DNA of 64,000 nt from Anaeramoeba flamelloides (GCA_027625915.1 JANTQA010000023.1:1178001-1242000), one strand, 5' to 3'; shown: positions 12,889 through 24,599, counted from the stretch's first letter. Notes: generated from the letters alone by a model not told the origin. Made by a program: numbers and translations.

Positions 12889-14476
12889 TTCAAAGAATTC
12901 TTTATTTGTTGTTCCAACCTTTATTTTTCATTTTTATTTTTTATTTATTTGTTTTGTAAAACAGAATGTTGAATAATCAAATTAATTTTCCTTGTTTAAA
13001 TAAATTGTAAAGAAATCATTATAAGTATTGAAACATATTTTGATTAAATTAGAGGTTAGTATAGTTTCATTTAGCGTGCATATTATGTACCGATGAATGA
13101 TTATGTTCCGTATCCGAGTGTATTTATTTACATTTCTTTGCAATTTATCTTGTAATATTTTTTTTAACAATACTTTTTCATCCTTAGAATAATTATTCCA
13201 AAAATGGATCCTTCGTATTTTTAATCTTTTTATTCCTATTTTAAGATTTGAACCTAAAGAAACCAATAGTGACAACTTTTCAAAAAAAAATACTTTGTGT
13301 TAAAAAAAGAGACACTGGGAAATGTTTTTATATCAAAAGGGATGAAAAATACTATTCTTTATTAATTAATAACATTTTTCAAACATGGGTTATTTAGGTG
13401 GTTCTTTCTTTGGAGAAAAATACAAAAAAAAGGGGGGGGTGCTTGCGGTCCGTTTTTATACTTTAATCGGCCGTTAAGTGCATACCCAACAATTTATAGT
13501 TTTTTTTGGAAAATTATTTAAAAATATTTTTTTAGAGAAATTTTGATTTTTTGTTTAAGTGTCTAGTCATTTACCCTGGATTTGTTCCATACTCAAGCAG
13601 TGACTTGAAACAAAAAAAGGTTATTGTGAAATTGCCCTTCTTTTGGTTGACAAAATTCAAATAACAAAAATAAAAATTTAAGAGGATCTCATTGTCAAAA
13701 AATTCAATTTAAAAAAAAAGTGTCAAGGCATTCTCAATTCCAAAAAATTTGATTTTTTAAAAAAAATCCACCTATTTCTTTTTTTAAATTTCCAAGGGGT
13801 TAAATATCTTCAATTGAAAACAAATTGTTGTTTTTAAGTACACAATCAATTTAATCCGATTTAATCTAATTTGTGGTTAGATTGTAACTTCATATATTTG
13901 ACCAAGTAAGGATTTGTAACATTATTGAGATAAAAATAACTCATTCGAAAAATAGAAAAAAATGAAAAACAAAAATCTTCGAGATCTTAAAAAGTGCCAA
14001 AGAGCGATAATTCAAAACTAAGCCAGTTGTTTTCAAAATTATATATTCTAACCATTCTAATTGGAAATTGAGTGTCATTCTTGGGCGCTTCTTTCTAAAA
14101 ATGTTCTCTTTTTTTATTGTTGATTTTTGGAGATTGATCGTGTAATTCAGTGGTTGGTTAGTTTTTGATTCTTATTAGGCACTCATTAAAATTTCAAATA
14201 AAAAAATTTTTTTTCAATTTCAGAAAATTATTTTTACGTAATTACTCGACCCTTAAAAGGTGATATAAAGTGATAAATTGAATAAAAAATTGAAAATAAA
14301 AAAAGTCTAAAAAATGAGTTATCAGTGCTTTTTTTTTTCTTTTATTTAAAAATGAATTTTTTGAAAGCTCTCTTTTATAAAATATTTATAATATAGTGTT
14401 TCATTGTGCCAGTATAATAGTTGTTTTATATTCTAATGGATCTTTGATTTTTGAAGTTTTTTAATGTGTTTTTTCA
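12889..14476. other. Region with one possible ORF and no recognised gene
   Basis: A 97-codon minus-strand frame (12982-13275, MSLLVSLGSNLKIGIKRL...) lies just upstream of the 12268-12888 gene. It has mixed composition and could be a small gene or a decayed one. At 13384-13398 the sequence AACATGGGTTATTTA equals the first 15 bases of the MITE end at 52454, but no partner end was found. A G8 run lies near 13432. Confidence 0.35.
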
Positions 14477-14780
14477 GTGGTTTTAGTATTGTTTGGTCAT
14501 AAATTTGAAATTTTCAAAAAAATACTTATTTTTGATCATTTTCTTTGTAACTGTCCTGACGAGGAAATTAATCGTAAAATCTGGATATCTGAATTAAAAA
14601 AAATTAATACATCTAATATATTAAAAAATAATAATATTTTTAATATTATAAATAAAAAAAAAAGCATATCTTTCTTCCCCCTAGTGTGTAATAAAAATAT
14701 CTGGAAATCATTTACAATATTTCTAAATAAAAATTTAGAGTTTCAGGAAGAGGGCGAAAGGGTGCAGTCAGGTACCTATC
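14477..14780 (+). mobile_element. LINE fragment: C-terminal end of the RT protein
   Basis: The frame reads FDHFLCNCPDEEINRKIW, then ISELKKINTSNIL, which match the LINE copies at 59703-59890 and 23663-23870 (minus) and, more loosely, 33340-33560. The H-x-x-x-x-C-P pattern followed by R-x-W is typical of the C-terminal zinc-binding region of non-LTR retrotransposon ORF2 proteins. Only this end is present. The frame then runs into the 67-bp hairpin and stops there. Confidence 0.7.
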
Positions 14781-14847
14781 TTTTCCATGATTCAAAGGAA
14801 TGGAGTAAAATCAAAGATTTTACTCAATTCTTTTAAATCCTGGAAAA
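14781..14847. repeat. Hairpin H1, copy a (67 bp)
   Basis: A near-perfect palindrome that opens TTTTCC, closes GGAAAA and is centred on AAATCAAAGATTT. It inserts into or abuts the LINE fragment, whose frame ends DFTQFF within the second arm. Confidence 0.85.
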
Positions 14848-14849
14848 GC

Positions 14850-15040
14850 TAATGGCGATTTTTTTTGAGGAGGTTTCTGTTTTATTTGTTAAGTGTTCTA
14901 GGTTTTTTTGAGGTTTTCTATTTTGTTTGTGAAGTTTTCTAGGTTTTTTTGGGGTTTTCTATTTTATTTGGAAAATCTATTGATTTTCGTTAGTTTTTTT
15001 TGAGTTTTCTATTTATTTGGAAAATCGAGAATAAATGTTT
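14850..15040. repeat. Hairpin-family H3 tandem block
   Basis: Repeated GGTTTTTTTGAGGTTTTCTA units spaced by TTTGTTTGTGAAG-like or TTTATTTGGAAAATC-like sequence. The same units, inverted on each other, make the larger palindrome at 24203-24362. It follows directly on H1 copy a. Confidence 0.6.
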
Positions 15041-15439
15041 TCAACTCAAAAGTCGAGACTTTCTTTTCTTTCCAATGATCATCAGAATGAACTTGTTGTT
15101 GCCTACTTTTTTGAGAAAACACTTTGATCGAGTTCACTGGCGCCCATTTTGCTAATGAAATTAACCTTTTGTTTAATCTCCTCGAGTATTTCCAAAATTG
15201 ATGTGTATGTGTTTGAAATGATAATATTAACATTTTAACCAAAGCTTAACAGGCATGTAAAACAATTCAATAGAGTCTGTGAATGGGTTACTTATAAAAT
15301 TCAAAAAGTGATGTTTGGAATTAAGGCGAAAAGTCTAAAATATTGAGATAAAATGAACAAGTTAAAAAATTTAAAGTTTGAAGGCTTTTTCTTTTTGGTC
15401 AAAAATCATTGCTTACAAAACAATATTTTTTTTCACTTG

Positions 15440-15485
<46 letters not shown>

Positions 15486-15773
15486 TAAAAAATATTAAAG
15501 CTTCATTTTTCTTTGTCTTTTTCTTTTTCTTTTACTTTTATTTTTTTTATAACTTTAACTTTGTAAGTTATTCATTAAAATATTGTTTCGAGTTTCAGAA
15601 ATTTTAAAGCCGGTTTTTGTTTTAAATTATTTCTTTTTTTTTCAAAAAAATGCAATAATTTTTGAAAGTTTAATTATAGAACTTTTATTTGTTTTGTTCT
15701 TATTTTTTGTGGCAATTCTCTTAAAATACCAATAGAAAATCCCCAAATGAAAAATTATTCTCAAGTCTTTAAG
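15041..15773. other. AT-rich spacer with a long A tract
   Basis: It holds a nearly pure A run at about 15440-15477. No gene is supported; frames here are K/F runs. Confidence 0.4.
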
Positions 15774-16329
15774 TTACATCCTTTTTGAAATTAAAGAAAT
15801 TTTTTTTTCTTTTCTTGTGAGTTGTCTATGGATCTTGTTCAATAAAAATTCAATACAGTGGAAACTTTCCAAAATTAACCAAACGAACTTTTTCTAAAAA
15901 AGAATAAAAGATTTTTTTGTTTTTTGTTTGTGAAAAGTCCAATACAAAAAAAAAAAACAACTGAAAAGAAAAACATACCATTGAAAATGTTTCTTCAAGT
16001 TGATTCAATTTCCTAGTGCTATTTCTTGAGGGTGAGTAGTTGTTTTGTTGGTTTATAGTTTGTAAAATTGCTTTTTTGAAAAGGTTTAGTTTTTGGTTCT
16101 CTTTCTGTAATTTTTTTAAAGTAACTGATAGTTGGTTTGATCTTGATTCACTTTGATAAATTTGTTGTTCAAGTTCTTCGTTTTGTTTGAGAAGAACTTG
16201 GTTTTCTTTTGATAACTTTCTATTTTCTATATTTGATCGATTTAAATCACGTTGGTATTTTTCAAATATCTTTTGGATTTTTTCCAAAGAAAACCCAAAC
16301 TCTTTTGTTGTCCCTTCGTTGTTGTCCAT
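15774..16329 (-). CDS. Small coiled-coil protein, function unknown
   Basis: Exon 1 (15979-16329, 117 codons) starts MDNNEGTTKEFGFSLEK and carries a clear heptad-rich coiled coil at about residues 13-85 (KLSKENQVLLKQNEELEQQI, QLSVTLKKLQKENQKL), then an N/S/R-rich stretch with SPSRNSTRKL. A donor GTATGT follows FSM. The best model splices to TTTTTTAG at 15894, giving exon 2 15774-15893 and a 156-residue protein. Without splicing the frame continues to 15850 through Phe-rich sequence, so the C-terminus is uncertain. The gene diverges from INCENP across a 394-bp spacer. A partner role in the same process is possible, but that is inference from position alone. Confidence 0.7.
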
Positions 16330-16723
16330 TTCTCAAAAAATTAAATTTAAAAAAAAATCTTCTCTTTTTTTGTTTGTGTAAAAATTTGAAAAAAATGAAA
16401 GAGAATAATCTAGGAGTAAAATTAAACTGAAACTATTGTAAATTCAAAACATGTAGAGGTACTTGTAGTGATTGACAAAATCTTCAAAACTATGAAAAGG
16501 CCAAAAACTTTAAACAATTGAAATTCTCATATAAAAATGAAGAGAAATCTTTAACGGTAATAATTTTTTGTATTTTTCCTCAGAAAAATTTTAAAAGGGT
16601 AGCCAAATTAAGGATTACCCTTTACCCCCTTTAACTCATTTAGGTTGATCTATTTCGAGAAACGATTTTATTAGAAAAAAGTTAATTTTCATTTTTTATT
16701 ATAAAATCATTATTGTTTTCTTG
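16330..16723. promoter_or_regulatory. Shared divergent promoter region
   Basis: A 394-bp spacer between the starts of the minus-strand coiled-coil gene and INCENP. Both promoters must lie here or overlap the genes. It is less T-rich than most spacers and contains GGATTACCCTTTACCCCC near 16611. No named motif can be assigned. Confidence 0.45.
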
Positions 16724-18234
16724 ATGATTGCAAACAAAACGAACTCCTTAACGTCTCTTCAAAAAGGCACTGTTCTTACAGGTTGCGACACCACCAACTA
16801 TAAACAAAATCAAACACAATCAATCAAATCTCATCATGTTTGTTTCTTTTTCAGAATTTTTATCAATTTCTTTAAACTTGATTTTTTTTTCAAAATTATT
16901 CTCCTTCTGAATTTTTTTTTTTTTTTGAAAAGAAACAAAAGAATGAAGACACAAACTTGCCCCACCCAAACAAAAACAACATCAACCACGGTTTAAAAGA
17001 CCAAACAAATAATTCACTTTCATTAATGAACAAAAGAACTAATTCAAAAACAGAAAAAATAAAATTGTGGAAAAATAATCCCATAACAAAAAAATCCAAA
17101 GCCCACCCACTACAAAACCAAGAAAACGAAAACCTGACAAGTGCAAATCTAACTTCAGAACAAAGCACCTTCAATAAACACAATAGGAATATTCTTAAAC
17201 TACTACAAAAAAAGGAACCAAATTTTAAGAGAATCAAGGCAAAACCAAAAAGCTTTGAGAAATCCTTACAGAACCGAAATGCAACAAGAATTCGAGAAAT
17301 TAAAAAAACTTTCAAAAGTTTGAATTTAAAAAATCAAATTGTTTATGAAAAAGGTTTAAAAAAAAAAAAACAAATTTTGGATCAAAAGATTAAATCAAAT
17401 AACTTTGAGCCAAAAGCCCAGCCAACTAACAAAACAACCTTAAGTTCAATGTCTTTATTTAATTCAAAATCTTTTGAAAAAGAAAAACAAATTGTAAGCA
17501 CTTCAAAAAAACACCCACACACTTCCAAAATAAAAGACAATTATCAGTGGGTAACACTTGAGTGCTCATCGAGTTCTGAAAGCAGTGGCGACGAGCATCA
17601 CGGAAAAGAAGACAAACTTAAAGAAGGAGAAATTAGATTATCTGCTCTCTTGAATCAAAATAATAACAAAGATTATGAAAAGAATCAAAATACCAAAGAT
17701 AGTTTTTCAAATATATACTCAAAAGTTTTATCAATTTTATCTTCGTCCTCGTGCTCGTCCTCGTCTTCAGAAGACTATGACCAGTATGATCTCAACTATT
17801 TACAAAACCAATTCCAATCGTTTAAAATTAAGGAATCATCTGATTCTGAACAGAATAATTACCCTCTTGGTGAATCACCATTGCCAACATCAGAGTCAGA
17901 CTATTCATCAGATTCAGATTCAGATTCAGATTCAGATTCAGACTCAGACTCAGATTTAGAATCAAAACCCCAGCCTACAACAGTTAATGGGATACCAATC
18001 CCCAAATGGGCAACCAGAGAGAACATAAACCAAGAATTAATAAATCAAGTAAGGATTGACCCCGATAAAATTTTTTATCAAATGGAAACATGTGATCTCT
18101 CCTCAATGTTTGGAAATAAAAGTTCCTCTTTTAGAAAAAGAACCTCGTCTGCATGCTGGAATCAAGATACCCTGTCAGAAAACGAAATAAACCAATATCG
18201 AATGGAAATGGGTTGGTCTCCAAAAAAGAATTAA
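16724..18234 (+). CDS. INCENP: INCENP-like inner centromere protein (Aurora-binding IN-box)
   Basis: Exons 16724-16837 and 16933-18234 (intron 95 bp, GTTTGT to GAAAAG) give 471 residues beginning MIANKTNSLTSLQKG. Residues about 40-390 are K/N/Q/S-rich and poorly ordered, with a poly-Ser stretch and an SD repeat. The C-terminal ~80 residues carry the IN-box: IPIPKWATRENINQELINQ, then DLSSMFGN, then KRTSSACWNQDTL. These match the INCENP/Sli15 segment that wraps and activates Aurora kinase; the TSS motif is the site phosphorylated in known INCENPs. The chromosomal passenger complex corrects kinetochore attachments and supports cytokinesis. The recognised N-terminal CEN box is not visible, so targeting may differ. 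The first exon is inferred from frame and splice signals; the IN-box call is strong. Confidence 0.88.
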
Positions 18235-18645
18235 CAATTATTTTTTAATTAAACCCATTATTTAGAATACTAATCCTTATTTTTTGCATTTCCCCACTTT
18301 ATGAATTTCATTGAATGAATTTCCCCAGGGAGTGTTTGTTTTTAGTTTATTTATTCTTTATTTTAGTGATTATGCTTTCTTTTTTGTCCCTATATTAATT
18401 CATTTTTTTTTTAAAACTTTTAATCATTTTCAAAAATAAATATTTAAGGAAGTAAACACATTTTACCATTTTGAAAAATATTAATTGTGAGAACCTGTAC
18501 TTTAAAAAGATTTTTTGAGTTCCACAAAATATTGAAACTTTGGATTTCAAAATATAGTTAATTACTCATTTGCAAAAAGAGTAGAAGTAAATCAGAGTTG
18601 AATATTTCAAATATATAATTTTTTTTCATTAAATGTTTCTTTTTA

Positions 18646-18773
18646 CAGCTGTTTCAACTCAGGTGTGAATCGCACCCCTTCATTGAATGGTTGGGAAACC
18701 TTCCAAGCCAATTTAAAATGTTTCCCGACCATTCAACGAATGGGTGCGATTCACACCCGAGTTGAAACGGCTG
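18646..18773. mobile_element. 128-bp GC-richer snap-back MITE with TA flanks
   Basis: Arms of about 55 bp: the left starts CAGCTGTTTCAACTCAGGTG and the right, read on the other strand, CAGCCGTTTCAACTCGGGTG. They share GTGAATCGCACCC and surround a loop of about 20 bp. TA lies directly outside each end (18644-18645, 18774-18775). It encodes nothing. The arms are far richer in G and C than their surroundings. The form fits a Tc1/mariner-type MITE. Confidence 0.85.
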
Positions 18774-19274
18774 TATTTAATAACATTTCTAACTTTTATA
18801 TGTCGAACCAATGTTTGGTATTAATCAAAAATTAAAACCAAAACTAGATGTTTTATGTATTTGAAACAAAAACTTTCCCATAGAACACCAAATCTAAAAA
18901 TCACCTTTCCAGATAAATTTGTTAAAATCAAGAATGAAAAAATAAACAAATTTGACCTTAGTATATTTTCGGAGATATGGTTTTCTTTATCTTCTTAATT
19001 TGAATGAATACAAAAAACCCATTACCCATGGATTTTTTTGACACCTTTCGATTTACTGTTATTTTACAAAACAACTTTATTGAATTATTTTTTAAAATTC
19101 TTTTTTCAGATAGTATAACAAAATAAGAAAAAATAAAAAATAAACTATTAAACGTTTTATGGAATAGAATTGAATTATCAAAATAAAACAATATCAAAAA
19201 AATAATCAACTTGGGAACATAAAAACTTGATAATAAACTTGATAATAAAATTCAGAAATATTTTGATTTTTATG

Positions 19275-19470
19275 CAGTCAGTTTAACTTTTAAGTCACAA
19301 ACTTTCATGAAAATTTAAAGCACAAAAAAAATCTCATTTTTAGGCACCAAATTCAGATTCGAATAAAATAATTTGTAAAAATAAAAATTCATAATTTTGT
19401 CAATTGATTTGAAATTTTTTTGTTCCTTAAATTTTGGTGAAAGTTTGTGCCTTAAAAGTGGAACGGACTG
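19275..19470. mobile_element. 196-bp MITE family, copy 1
   Basis: The ends are CAGTCAGTTTAACTTTTAAG and, inverted, CAGTCCGTTCCACTTTTAAG. The arms continue with two AAGGCAC-like blocks and CACAAACTTTCA. Sister copies lie at 32519-32714 (also 196 bp) and 49839-50035. TA follows the right end. Confidence 0.85.
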
Positions 19471-20313
19471 TAATGAAATCGAAAATTAAATATTCTCAAA
19501 TCAAACGAATTAGGCTAATCAGCATAAATATAAAAAAGAATTTTTAAAACATATCCTATTTTCTTATTAATAGTAGAATTATATGGTTTAAATGAAAATT
19601 GTTATGGAAATTCATTTTGATAAATACTTTAGACTTGAAAGCAATATTGAATCCAGAAATATGGGGAATAAAAGCTTTTTTTATCAGAAATAAATATAAA
19701 AATGGATATCGGAAAAGTTATTCGATCAAATTTTATAGATAAGATCAATGAAAAAATGATTTTTATTTATTGTTTCTTGATCATTTTTTTTTTTTTTTTT
19801 TTGATTTCTTTTTTACAAATAAGTTATGGTTAATGTACCTAGATTTATTGAAATTATTTTATTTTTTATAAATCCAAATATCAAAACCTTCAAAACCCAT
19901 TTTCCTTAAGTCAAATACTTCGAATCTTCAACATGATTAAATAGTCGACACATATAAAAAAAATAATTATTAATCTAGCAGAATATGTATTATATTGGAA
20001 GATATTGATGAATTTTTTGAAATGAATTTTTTTTTTATTATCTAATATAAGAGAAAAAGAAAAAATTACTTTATATTATTGATATATCCAATAAAATGAA
20101 ACCATTTTCACTTAGAATATAATACATAGAGATATGTACAATAATTTTTATAAAAAGAATTGGCTTTTATTTTATCAAACATTGTTTTTTTCATAAATAG
20201 GAAATTAATTCTTGGGGAAAAAAAGAAATTTCGATCACTAAAGAAGATTTCCAAAAATGGAAATCAAACTATCATCAAAAATATAGATTGATTTCGAACA
20301 AATTAATATTTAA

Positions 20314-20520
20314 GGGATGTTAAAAAAAAATTAAAAATCTATCTCCCAGCATTTATAAATACAGCTAACAACACCCTTTTTCTCACCATTTAAAACACAA
20401 AGAGGATATCAAATTACATACTATATTGTTATAGAATTGTTCCTTGAACCGATATTTTATTATAATATATTCAAAAAAAAGGATAAAATTCATAAATAAA
20501 TTATCCTTTTTTAACATCCC
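20314..20520. mobile_element. 207-bp inverted-repeat element
   Basis: The left end GGGATGTTAAAAAA is matched inverted by TTTTTTAACATCCC at the right. TTAA precedes the left end, but the right flank is GAAG, so the target duplication is unclear. No coding content. Confidence 0.6.
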
Positions 20521-22112
20521 GAAGAATTAAATTTTAGAATCAAATCAAAAACCCACCCCTTTTAAGTTGAAAAACAGCATTAATTTATTATTTCTAAACC
20601 ACAAAAATAGAAATTTTACTATTCATAAATTAAAATCAAAATAATAAATAAATTATTATTTGACCAAAATATTAGAATATAAAAGTGGTTATTAATTTAA
20701 ATTATTCCTTGAAAAAAAAAAAAAAAAAATACAAATTAAAAAAAAAAACCCATGAATTTTTTTTCTTTATATAATGCCTGTAATTTTATGTTTTCAAAAA
20801 GCTTTCTACTTTTTAAATTTTCAAATTTTAAAACAAAAAAATCAATCCAAAAATTAGAATGGTTGTTAAAAATAAAAATCAAATTTACCCAGTTAATAGG
20901 TAAATCAAACAAATTATTTTGAAATTAGAACAAAATATTGCAAGAATATACAGAATTGTCTTTATTTATAAATATCTATCCCAAATTAGGATTTAAAAAT
21001 GAAAAGTAACGAATTTTGTTTAATTGATTATCACAAATTAAAAAAAAATGGATATTCTGGATAAAAATTCACTCCAAAGATCGAATTCTTGATCTATTTT
21101 AATTTTCTCACCTCCAAACTCCTCATTTTTAAATTTTGAGAATCAACTTTTGTTGTTATTTAAGGAAAAACAAATATCTAATGTTATAATTATTCACTTT
21201 ATATAATTTTGAAAAATTCCTTACAGCAAAACAAAAGTGATGTGAACCAATTCTTTTGTCAGAAAGCACACATATATTAGAAAGTATATTTGTATACTTT
21301 TTTTTATAATTTTTTGATCAATTTTTATTTTTTCTTTGAATACATATTGTTTTCATCCACTTTAATAAAGACACCACCAACTTAGGTAATCATTATATTT
21401 TAAAGACGACCTTTTTTTTTAATCTTTGATACTATTATTTGAATTATAAATAGAAAAAAATTTTCACTTCATTTTCATTTCCCTTTTCAAATAGAGACCA
21501 TAAATACCAACACACTTTGTTTGTAGAGTCTATTACTTGAAAAAGATTATTTGAAATCAAGTGAAAATCCCCCCCTTTATAATTCAAATACCAGTTGTCG
21601 AAATCTAAATATTTTTTTCAATGTTGATCTGTTTAGATATCTCTTCACTTCGCTGAGAATGAGATATAATTCTACCTTTAAAATTACCAAGAAAAAAAAA
21701 ATACATATGGGTTTATTTTAACCAACAAACATATATGATATGTATTTCTAAAAACAGTTAACTCAGAATTATTTACAAGTAATTATCTTGTTGAAAAGAA
21801 AATGTGGTGATTAGAAAGAAAAAAAAAAAATTTCGGATTTTCTTGATTAAATCCTATAATTTCAAGGAACTTATTCAAAAATTCTGGAAAATCCTGTAAA
21901 ATTTATTTTTTAGCTTTAATTGGTTAACAACCCAATTCTAAAGCCATATTTTTACTTTTGTTCAAATTTGCACATCCAATTTTACAATTTCAATCTTCAA
22001 AAAGCATTTCTACAGTCTACATAATCAAAAAAGAATTAGAGTACAATTTTTTTCATTTTTTTAATAATCCTTTTATTGAATATCTTCTTTTGTTCAAAGT
22101 AGATCAACCAAA

Positions 22113-22500
22113 ATGTCCCAAGACCAAAAAAAAGAAGTAAAACCAAAAAAAAAAACAAACTAAAAAAAAAAAAAAACAAAACAAATCCCCAAGATTACAT
22201 GTTGATGGCATCTTAATGGGCTATAGAAGAGGATTGACAACTCAAAAGACAGGAACACCACTTATCAAAATTGTTGGTGTCTCCACAAGAAAAGAATCAG
22301 AATGGTATCTTGGAAAGAAAGTTGCTTTTGTTTATAACGCGTCTCGTCACCACAACGGATCCAATGTAAGAACCATTTGGGGAAAGATCACCAGCTCCCA
22401 TGGTAACTCTGGTATTTTTCGTGCAAAATTTAAAAGAAACCTTCCAGCCATTGCTATGGGTAAAAAAGTAAGAGTAATGTTATACCCTTCAAATATATAA
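22113..22500 (+). CDS. RPL35A: Ribosomal protein eL33 (RPL35A)
   Basis: The conserved part runs from RLHVDGILMGYRRGL (frame open from about 22141) to a C-terminus VRVMLYPSNI, with FYLGK-type WYLGKKVAFVY, HGNSGIFRAKF and NLPAIAMGK, the hallmarks of the large-subunit protein eL33. The likely start is ATG 22113 (MSQDQKKEVKPKKK), but that frame is offset by one base from the conserved part, across a run of A-rich codons. Either a homopolymer length error or natural indel lies between 22130 and 22175, or a short intron begins at GTAAAA (22137); no acceptor restores frame cleanly. ATG 22216 lies in frame but would drop the conserved RLHVDG. The identity is secure; the N-terminus is not. Confidence 0.85.
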
Positions 22501-23002
22501 AGAAGAAAAATCTCTTTATTCTTTATTCTTTTGTTTATTCGAATAATTTATTCGATTAATCTTACTCATTTGAAGACCACACAATAAAAATGTTTGTATT
22601 TTTAAAAAAATATTATTAATGCAAACACAAGAACCAAAAATAAAAAAAAACATTTTACATATTACGAACTAATTTCTTTCATTTTCTTTTTTTTTTGCAT
22701 TTGCTTTTTTTTTTTTTTTGTTGTTTTTTCTTTCAAAACCAACAACAAAATTTTCATTTGGATCTTGAAAACCAAAAAGAAAATGAATCCATTTTTGACT
22801 CACGATAATAGTGAGGGCAAATTCTTCAGTTTTTTATTTCTCGCTAGTTCTTTATTTTTTTTTTTGGTTACACCCTTGTTTATTTAAGAATAGGAAAGAC
22901 TTTTATACTCAATTTAAAAAAAAACGGTGTATCAAAAATTTATAAACTTTTCGTCTTTATCGTTAAGGCTTAAGTGTAAAAGAAAAAACACTTAATCAGT
23001 AA

Positions 23003-23575
23003 AAGGACCAGTAAACCGAAAAAAATCCCCAAGTAAATTTAATAATAAAATCAAAAAAAATTTAACATTATCTTGAAATTTCAAAAAAAGAGCAAAAAAA
23101 CTGATACTCAGAGGAGAAATGACTCACTTTAAATGCTATTTTCAGAAACAAATTATTATTTTTGAAAGTTTGACCCATTTTTTTCAATTTTTAAAAAATC
23201 TTATAATTTATATTATTTTCGGGAATTATTTCAAAAAAAATCCACTCTTGTTGAAGAAGAAAGAAATCTTATTCTGTTAACGATTGTGTACAGCAATACA
23301 CTTTAAAAATGAAAACACTAAGTTTTGGAATAACCCAGTAAAAAAAATCTGTGTAATTTCAAAAAAATTTGAATAATTATTTTTAACTTTGAAAAAAAAT
23401 AATTTCTTGATTTAAAGAACTGTTCAAATCAATCTTTTCTTTTTGATTGAAAAAAAATCTGAGAAAAAACAACGAAAAAAATAATTAGATCAAAATTTCA
23501 CCAAAATACTTTTTCAAAACCTTCAAAATTGAGCTTTAAAGTAAAGAAATACTTTTTTGTTACTTTGAGTAAATA
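23003..23575. repeat. Repeat C, 5' half
   Basis: It aligns in order with 5417-5960: AGGACCAGTAAACCG, CAAGTAAATTTA, TATCTTGAAATT, ATACACTTTAAAAATGAAA, CACTAAGTT and AAAATCTGAGAAAAA. It stops where A-rich sequence and the LINE 3' end begin, so a LINE insertion or deletion removed the rest. Confidence 0.6.
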
Positions 23576-23609
23576 AAATATAATTTAAATTCAAAAAAAA
23601 AAAATCATA

Positions 23610-23875
23610 TTTTTTTTTTTTTTTATTATTTAACGGAGGAGTTTTTAATTCCTCTTATTTGCCCGAATTCCTAAATCATAATTTAGGAATTTTGTTAAAG
23701 ACTCAAAAATAAATTTATTACCCACTAAGGATTATAAATATGATGAATCTCTTTTTCTAATAATATCAAAAATAGTAATAATATTATTTTTTAATATATT
23801 AGAGATGTTAAATTTTTTTAATTCAGATATCCAGATTTTACGATTATTTTCATAGGTTGGGCAGTTCCAGAGAAA
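23610..23875 (-). mobile_element. LINE 3' end with tail
   Basis: The minus strand encodes NCPTYENN..., WISELKKFNISNI and, at the end, LTKFLNYDLGIRANKRN then stop. It is followed by a hairpin GAGGAATTAAAAACTCCTC and an A-rich tail. This copy lacks the hairpin insertion seen at 59616-59702 and so records the unoccupied site. Confidence 0.75.
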
Positions 23876-24127
23876 AAAAATCATATTTTTATTTCAACTC
23901 TATTTAGAAAAATATAAAAGATTTTAATGAATGAATAAATAATAAAATCAACTCAAATTCAAAAGACTTAGTTGAAAGATAAAAAAAGAATTGTATTGGC
24001 ATATAATGAGTTTTTATATACAATAGTTAGAAAAATTGTTGTTAGGTTTTTTTTAATTTTTGAAATAAAAAGAAAAATTTTGAAAATATTAGTTTATTTC
24101 TGAAATTAAAATTAAAACACCGTAAAG

Positions 24128-24194
24128 TTTTCCAGAATTTGAAAGAATTGAGTAAAATCAATGGTTTTGCTCCATTCTTTTGAATCCTAGAAAA
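24128..24194. repeat. Hairpin H1, copy b (67 bp)
   Basis: Opens TTTTCCAGAATTTGAAAGAA, closes CTAGAAAA. Arm mismatches are more frequent than in the other copies, so it is probably older. Confidence 0.8.
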
Positions 24195-24417
24195 ACACCT
24201 TTAGGTTTTTTCGAGTTTTCTGTTTATTTGTGAAGTGTTCTAGGTTTTTTTTTTACTTTATGAAATAAACTGAAAATCCATAGATTTTCAATATAAAAAA
24301 GAAAACCTCAAAAAAAATCTATTGACTTCAAAAATAAATAGAAAACTCAAAAAAACCTACCGAAATCGATAGATTTAACAAATAAAACAGAAACACCCCC
24401 AGAAAACCACCGTTAGG

Positions 24418-24484
24418 TTTTCCATAATTTAAAAGAATTAAGTTAAATCCTTGATTTTACTCTATTCTTTTCAACTCTGGAAAA
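24418..24484. repeat. Hairpin H1, copy c (67 bp)
   Basis: Opens TTTTCCATAATTTAAAAGAA after a GTTAGG cap, closes CTCTGGAAAA, then CCTAGGCACT. Confidence 0.85.
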
Positions 24485-24599
24485 CCTAGGCACTTGACGA
24501 CACTCTACAGCATTTGTTGACAGTTTTTGTTAGGTTTTCTTAAGTTTTACCGTTTATTCCCACATTCCATCGATTTTAACTAAAAAAAAATATACAAAC

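Larger units (their letters stand above)
18235..22112. other. Gene-free region with three inverted-repeat elements
   Basis: Apart from the elements at 18646, 19275 and 20314 (listed separately), I see no gene. T and A runs are frequent (19785-19802, 20710-20728). Confidence 0.45.
24041..24516. repeat. Hairpin module array 1
   Basis: In order: an H2 hairpin (24041-24118, GTTAGG cap), H1 copy b, an H3 palindrome (about 24203-24362 with a further arm to 24410), a GTTAGG-capped H1 copy c, and a 10-bp-period tail CTAGGCACTTGACGACACTC followed by TACAGC. Confidence 0.75.

Noticed and set aside
15850-15978. Unspliced C-terminal extension of the coiled-coil protein
   Set aside because: It begins with GTATGT, is Phe-rich and ends before a good TTTTTTAG acceptor, so an intron is more likely.
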